Part shown: positions 59,583 through 64,000 of the stretch, piece by piece
Position numbering within the stretch: position 1 is the stretch's first letter
Layout: each line of letters starts with the position of its first letter
Source: UBA1723 sp045641625
Lineage (GTDB): Bacteria; Bacteroidota; Bacteroidia; Bacteroidales; Paludibacteraceae
Direction of reading: 5' to 3'
NCBI GenBank assembly: GCA_045641625.1
Contig: JAZUHH010000079.1
Span: forward strand, 32,521 to 96,520
Length of the DNA: 64,000 nucleotides
The notes under the pieces: model-generated
What the model was told of the DNA's origin: nothing
The model's input: the letters and a program-made list of their open reading frames with translations, nothing else
The model's database searches: none
Position numbers and translations under genes: made by a program

Positions 59583-60347
59583 TCAATCCAATACTTTGAT
59601 AACCTCGTACCAGATTTCTCCGTTATAAATGATTGCCTGGTACTGAACACCATTAACAATATAGTAAGTGTTTCCAGCGATAACCAACTTCTCGTAACCA
59701 TCAGGAATACTCTCTACGATAGCACCTACAGGAGGAACAACTACCTCATACTCACGAACATGGTCAAGCCAGCGGTAGAAAGTTCCATAGTAGTACCAGT
59801 AGTGAACATTGCCGATTACAATATGGCGTCCCTCCGGAATTACAGTAACTCGCATACCTGGGTAGGCACGATGAACAATGTACTCCTTACCATTGTGCTT
59901 GTAGAACACACCATTCTTGTAATAGAAGTTGATTCCATTGTGCTTGATGTACTGAGAATGCTTCTCTGCCTTGCGAGGAGCAATATGCTGTCCCTGTTTA
60001 GGCATCTTCTTATAGTTCTTCTCTGGAGCTACATGATGAGGAGCCAAGTTCTTGTTCTTTGTGTCAGTGTGCATACCGTTACGGTTGACACCGCTTTCAT
60101 GAGCATGGCTGACTGTTGCAGGCTTCGAATGTGTGTTCTGCTCTGGTCGAGTTCCGCTCTGCTGAGGACGAGACTCTGCACGCTGAGTTGACTGAGTAGC
60201 GGGAGCAGCACTTACATTAGTAGCCGATGATGACGAAGTGCGCTGAGTAGTCTTTGTGCTTGGTGAAGTTGCACGTCCTCTGTCCTGTGCAGCAAGGTTC
60301 ATTGAAACTGCCACACTCAATATCATTGCAAAAATTGTTGTTTTCAT
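59583..60347 (-). CDS. DUF6515-like secreted protein
   Basis: The 254-residue protein has a signal (AMILSVAVSMNLAAQ), a Ser/Thr/Gln linker, a His/Lys-rich block (KPATVSHAHESG, APHHVAPEK) and C-terminal DUF6515-type beta repeats (HNGINFYYKNGVFYK, GNVHYWYYYGTFYRW, VPPVGAIVESIPDGYEKL and IAGNTYYIVNGVQY). Compared with the Ser-rich protein at 31812-33224 it shares the Tyr repeats but not the Ser tract. Location is outside the cytoplasm; role unknown. Confidence 0.75.
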   Translation of the reverse strand: MKTTIFAMILSVAVSMNLAAQDRGRATSPSTKTTQRTSSSSATNVSAAPATQSTQRAESRPQQSGTRPEQNTHSKPATVSHAHESGVNRNGMHTDTKNKNLAPHHVAPEKNYKKMPKQGQHIAPRKAEKHSQYIKHNGINFYYKNGVFYKHNGKEYIVHRAYPGMRVTVIPEGRHIVIGNVHYWYYYGTFYRWLDHVREYEVVVPPVGAIVESIPDGYEKLVIAGNTYYIVNGVQYQAIIYNGEIWYEVIKVLD

Positions 60348-60415
60348 ATTCGTAATCTCCTATACATTAAGTTAAACATAAATGAATAAGAACCCTTTGT
60401 TTCTTTCTTGTATTG

Positions 60416-60423
60416 CAAAGGTA
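60416..60423 (-). promoter_or_regulatory. -7 element of the DUF6515-like gene
   Basis: TACCTTTG on the minus strand about 69 nt upstream of the ATG at 60347. Confidence 0.4.
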
Positions 60424-60537
60424 TGCGATAGTTTTTTCATGTACAATAGCTTTTTTTCGTTTTTTTGCTAGCATATTTGAAATTTTAACATTTATTTTGT
60501 AAAAAATCTTAAAAGGGGTTAAAAACTATTAAAAAAT

Positions 60538-61248
60538 ATGGCAAGATTTAAGAGAGTTCTCCTAAAGTTGAGCGGAGAATCATTACAGGGAGCTAAGGGA
60601 TATGGTATTGACGAAACAAGACTTATGCAGTATGCCGAGCAGATTAAGGAAATTTGCGGCATGGGTGTCCAGGTAGGAATTGTTATCGGAGGAGGAAACA
60701 TATTCAGAGGAATGTCAGGCGCAAAAGTTGGTTTCGACCGTGTGAAGGGAGACCAGATGGGTATGTTGGCCACAGTAATCAACGGTATGGCACTTTGCTC
60801 TGCCCTTAACGCTATCGGACAAAAGGCGAAAGTCCTTACAGCGATCCGCATGGAACCTATCGGAGAATTCTATTCAAGAGACAAGGCAGTAGAGACAATG
60901 CAAGAAGGAGGCGTAGCCATCATGACTGCAGGTACAGGATGCCCTTACTTCACTACAGATACAGGTTCCGCTCTTCGCGCTATCGAGATTGGAGCTGACG
61001 CTATGCTTAAGGGTACTCGCGTTGACGGCATCTATACAGCTGACCCGGAAAAGGACAAGACAGCAACTAAGTTCGATGACATTACTTACGATGACATCCT
61101 TTACCGCGGTTTGAAGGTTATGGACATCACAGCCACTGCTCTTTGCAGAGAGAACAATATGCCAATCTACGTTTTCAATATGGACGTGGTTGGAAACCTA
61201 AAGAAAGTTTTCATCGGAGAGAACATCGGAACTTACGTTCATCCGTAA
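60538..61248 (+). CDS. pyrH: UMP kinase
   Basis: The 236-residue enzyme phosphorylates UMP to UDP using ATP; it is a hexamer of the amino-acid-kinase fold. Visible motifs are LLKLSGESLQG, GIVIGGGNIFRG, the Arg/Asp region FDRVKGDQMGMLATVING and TGCPYFTTDTGSALRAIEIG. It is the only pyrimidine gene here; frr, which often follows pyrH, is absent. It ends at a strong hairpin. Confidence 0.97.
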   Translation: MARFKRVLLKLSGESLQGAKGYGIDETRLMQYAEQIKEICGMGVQVGIVIGGGNIFRGMSGAKVGFDRVKGDQMGMLATVINGMALCSALNAIGQKAKVLTAIRMEPIGEFYSRDKAVETMQEGGVAIMTAGTGCPYFTTDTGSALRAIEIGADAMLKGTRVDGIYTADPEKDKTATKFDDITYDDILYRGLKVMDITATALCRENNMPIYVFNMDVVGNLKKVFIGENIGTYVHP

Positions 61249-61275
61249 CTTGTATCTTCAAAAGACAAAAAAATA

Positions 61276-61307
61276 AGGCTCGAAAGCTAATATGCTTTCG
61301 AGCCTTT
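61276..61307 (+). terminator. Terminator of pyrH
   Basis: A perfect 13-bp stem AAGGCTCGAAAGC / GCTTTCGAGCCTT with a TAATAT loop, followed by a T-rich tail. Confidence 0.85.
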
Positions 61308-61347
61308 ATATTTATTATAGTATAAGACAAAACTCTGCATAACAAAG

Positions 61348-61379
61348 AAGGATGTCCGAACAATCCGTCAGACATCCTT
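61348..61379 (-). terminator. Probable terminator of the OmpA/PD40 gene
   Basis: AAGGATGTC and GACATCCTT pair, extended inwards across one mismatch by GA/TC. The tail on the minus strand is only weakly T-rich (CTTTGTTATGC). It is 12 nt past the stop. Confidence 0.6.
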
Positions 61380-61390
61380 CCTTTTACTTC

Positions 61391-63322
61391 TTATTTGCCA
61401 ATCACAACAAACTCGGTTCTTCGGTTCATTGCACGGCCTTCTTCAGTCTTGTTATCAGCAATTGGCTGGTCTTTTCCATATCCGACATGCTCCAATCGGT
61501 CAGCCCTTATGCCTTTGCTTACAAGATAGTCATAGGCAGCTTTTGCACGGTTACTTGACAAGACCTTGTTGTATTCTGCATTACCCTTGCTGTCGGTATG
61601 ACCGCAAAGACGAATACGGACAGTAGGATTTGTCTTGAGGAACGTAATAAGATTGTTAAGCTCGATATATGAAACCTGCTTTAAGGTCGCCTTGTCAAAA
61701 TCGAAGAAAATGTTCTTCAACGTGATCTTCTTTCCAACTTCGATCTTTTCAAGGGTTGTTCCCTTTTCAAACTTTGCGTCTTTGCCCTTTTCGAAATGTT
61801 CGGATATGAGCATATAGCCGCGCTTGTTCACGTTCACTCCGATCTCTTCGTTTTCTGGCATACAGGAAACGAACTCTCCTGTGCTCTTGTCTGATATCGA
61901 AGTAAAGACCTTTTGATTGTTTTTGATGCTGTAAACTTCAATCTTTGTCTGGATAGGCTTTCCTGTTTCCTCTTCGACAATCTTGCCTCGAGTGTACTTC
62001 ATACTCTTCATCGGCTTGATGTCAGTTTTGGTTAGATTGACTTCGTATATCTCTCTACCCTTCTTGTTATCTTCCTGACCGTCAGACGAATAATAAGCCT
62101 TATCACCCTTTGCATTCATAACAAAGCCAATCTCGTCACGACAACTGTTTAGCGGATAACCTAGGTTTTTAGGTTCACCCCACTTGCCATCTTCTCCTCT
62201 GTAAGACATGAAGATATCGTACTTGCCCAATCCCTTCATACCTTTCGAAGAGTAGAACAAAGTATGGTCATCTGCATGAATGAAAGGACTAAGCTCATCT
62301 TCAGGAGTATTGATCGGCTTACCAAGATTCTCTGGAGTAGAAAACTCTAGAATACCATTGTCCTTGATAGTAACCTTGCATCGCCAAATGTCACTCTTGC
62401 CTAGACCTCCGGGACGATTACTAGCGAAATATAGGTAATCTCCAGTCGGAGACAAACTTGGATAGGTCTCCCAATGCCTTGAATTAAGTGGGGCTCCAGG
62501 ATTTATTGCCTTCCCCCATTTGTTGCCTTCACGTATTGAATAGTAAATATCGCAGGCTCCAATACCGTCAGAACGTCCGCATGCAATAAAGAACATATAT
62601 CGACCGTCAAGGGAAAAACTCTGTGCACCCTCATTACTCATTGTATTCATGGCTGAACCGATATTCTGGATTTTAGAGTATCCACCTTGTGGCAACTGCT
62701 TAGAAATAAAGATGTCTTCGTGGACTCCCTTTCCAAAATCGCTCTCCCCCTCAAGTCTTCCAATCTTGACTGTTGTTGAGAAATAGCTCTCATCAGCTGT
62801 GATGGATGGCCAATAGTCATCATATTCAGTATTTATATTGGGGCCCATGTTCTTAAACACGAAAGGAACAGGAGCACTAGCCAACTCAATACCATCCTGA
62901 CATTGCTTAATAGCAGCCTGAGCCATTTTATAGTAGGTCTGCTCTTTGGAAGGCACAAGCGAATAGGTAGCTATAGCCTTTTCGTACATACACTCTTCAT
63001 GGTACGCCTTGCCAAGTCTGTTCAGAGTATTATAATATCTGGGCATCTTAGGTTTAGCAATAGCCTCTAAAGTAGAAAGTTTCTTAGCAGGATTACCCAT
63101 TTTGCCATATAGCTCAGCCAAAGACCAAGAAGCATCAACAAATTCTTTATTGGATCTCACCAAAGCTTGAAACTTTGGCAATGCTTCCTTATATTTACCC
63201 TCATTCATCAAAAGAACTGCAGTGTCATATTCTTTGAGATCTTTCTTGCTCGCATATTGAGACTGTGCAAACAATTGAACAGCCAAAAAGAGGGAACATA
63301 ATATATATGTAAGTCTTTTCAT
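61391..63322 (-). CDS. OmpA-family protein with TPR and PD40 domains
   Basis: The 643-residue protein has a signal peptide (YILCSLFLAVQLFAQ) and TPR-like helices (residues about 25-140). A WD40/PD40-type beta-propeller follows (repeats such as ESYFSTTVKIGRLEG and GDYLYFASNRPGGLGKSDIW). The C-terminal OmpA peptidoglycan-binding domain begins near residue 530 (IFFDFDKATLKQVSYIEL, LCGHTDSKGNAEYNKVLSSN, GYGKDQPIADN). This layout resembles PorE and the Bacteroidota OmpA/PD40 lipoproteins, but no lipobox is obvious. The start codon overlaps the preceding 41-codon gene by 3 nt (ATGA). Confidence 0.9.
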   Translation of the reverse strand: MKRLTYILCSLFLAVQLFAQSQYASKKDLKEYDTAVLLMNEGKYKEALPKFQALVRSNKEFVDASWSLAELYGKMGNPAKKLSTLEAIAKPKMPRYYNTLNRLGKAYHEECMYEKAIATYSLVPSKEQTYYKMAQAAIKQCQDGIELASAPVPFVFKNMGPNINTEYDDYWPSITADESYFSTTVKIGRLEGESDFGKGVHEDIFISKQLPQGGYSKIQNIGSAMNTMSNEGAQSFSLDGRYMFFIACGRSDGIGACDIYYSIREGNKWGKAINPGAPLNSRHWETYPSLSPTGDYLYFASNRPGGLGKSDIWRCKVTIKDNGILEFSTPENLGKPINTPEDELSPFIHADDHTLFYSSKGMKGLGKYDIFMSYRGEDGKWGEPKNLGYPLNSCRDEIGFVMNAKGDKAYYSSDGQEDNKKGREIYEVNLTKTDIKPMKSMKYTRGKIVEEETGKPIQTKIEVYSIKNNQKVFTSISDKSTGEFVSCMPENEEIGVNVNKRGYMLISEHFEKGKDAKFEKGTTLEKIEVGKKITLKNIFFDFDKATLKQVSYIELNNLITFLKTNPTVRIRLCGHTDSKGNAEYNKVLSSNRAKAAYDYLVSKGIRADRLEHVGYGKDQPIADNKTEEGRAMNRRTEFVVIGK

Positions 63323-63444
63323 TTCTTGTCGTTATTAGTGTTTGACTTAAACTTCTTTATCAAACCAAGTTTTTTCTTTCGCTCCCACTCAGCTTTTCGC
63401 TTTTCGTAGTCAGCGAATTTACTTTCTATATATCCGTCAGCCAT
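63319..63444 (-). CDS. Small protein of 41 residues preceding the OmpA/PD40 gene
   Basis: The 41-codon frame begins MADGYIESKFADYEKRKAEW and ends SNTNNDKK; its TGA overlaps the ATG of the downstream gene, giving an ATGA junction. It is Lys-rich and probably helical, with no signal peptide. A promoter -7 element (63477-63484) is 33 nt upstream, and short proteins of this kind occur before envelope genes in Bacteroidota. The function is unknown. Confidence 0.6.
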   Translation of the reverse strand: MADGYIESKFADYEKRKAEWERKKKLGLIKKFKSNTNNDKK

Positions 63445-63476
63445 AATTATAACGTGAAATACATTATTACGAATTA

Positions 63477-63484
63477 CAAAGGTA
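63477..63484 (-). promoter_or_regulatory. -7 element of the small protein-OmpA/PD40 unit
   Basis: TACCTTTG on the minus strand about 33 nt upstream of the 41-codon gene ATG. Confidence 0.45.
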
Positions 63485-63576
63485 TATAAAAAAAGTGAAT
63501 AACAGGAAAGATTAGAGAAAAAGAGCTAAAGACAGGTATAAACAGAACTCCCATGCATCCGCAAGCCAAACAAAAA

Positions 63577-63605
63577 AGAGTGCCGACCCCAAAGGATCGG
63601 CACTC

Positions 63606-63606
<1 letters not shown>
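63577..63606 (-). terminator. Terminator of the rRNA operon
   Basis: A perfect 10-bp stem AGAGTGCCGA / TCGGCACTCT; on the minus strand TTTTTTG follows. The inner edge touches the 3' end of 5S rRNA. Confidence 0.9.
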
Positions 63607-63718
<112 letters not shown>

Positions 63719-63773
63719 TATCTCAAATAACTGACCTTATGACTACCTGCACAGACGAATGAAACAAAGACCT

Positions 63774-64000
<227 letters not shown>

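Overview
The window is chromosomal DNA of a Bacteroidota bacterium, most likely order Bacteroidales. The evidence is the recurring promoter pattern TTTG-(about 19-24 nt)-TAnnTTTG, the scarcity of Shine-Dalgarno sites, lipoproteins with Bacteroidota-type signals, a type IX secretion C-terminal sorting domain, a GldA-like ABC ATPase, BspA-type leucine-rich repeats, DUF2851 and OstA/SurA-type envelope genes, and an S10-spc-alpha ribosomal operon led by rpsL-rpsG-fusA without tuf. The genus cannot be fixed from the sequence alone.

Layout. 1-7.0 kb (minus strand): an LRR lipoprotein, rmlB, a CBS-domain membrane protein with a small membrane protein, and an argE-like/RNase H/gldA-like operon. 7.1-13.6 kb (plus): a PepSY-like lipoprotein, an omega-amidase-like nitrilase, rplS, a histidine phosphatase, uvrA and a flavin reductase-like gene. 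13.6-16.3 kb: an AT-rich accessory island that starts with a gene remnant and carries a four-gene cassette: a HEPN-like protein, a small coiled coil, a GNAT-like protein and a coiled-coil membrane protein. 16.4-24.2 kb (minus): metA, a MORN-like repeat protein, xseB, an OstA-like protein, SurA and two further periplasmic chaperone/isomerase genes, which read as an outer-membrane biogenesis operon. 24.3-31.8 kb: a zinc-ribbon protein, a tiny T9SS cargo, a sugar nucleotidyltransferase, an MGMT-like protein, tRNA-Leu(TAG), an FGE-like protein, a candidate small RNA and an arginine decarboxylase-like gene. 31.8-39.3 kb (minus): Ser-rich cell-surface protein, DbpA-like helicase, DUF2851, FemAB/GNAT-like protein, thioredoxin, BspA-like LRR and a short DprA-like protein, several with overlapping ends. 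39.4-56.6 kb (minus): the complete str-S10-spc-alpha ribosomal supercluster from rpsL to rplQ, including rpmJ and rpmD. 56.6-63.5 kb: a candidate structured RNA, rarA, a tandem paralog pair with one frameshifted copy, a DUF6515-like protein, pyrH and an OmpA/PD40 protein with a 41-codon gene in front. 63.5-64.0 kb (minus): terminator, 5S rRNA and the 3' end of 23S rRNA.

Most of the window is core housekeeping sequence. The parts that look new are the HEPN-containing cassette (13.9-16.3 kb), the 6S-like structured RNA candidate near 57.0 kb, which shares a 20-bp promoter-proximal block with the zinc-ribbon gene at 24.7 kb, nested inverted repeats between rpsK and rpsD, and a short divergent DprA-like protein. 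All functional statements rest on reading motifs and context; no database search was possible.
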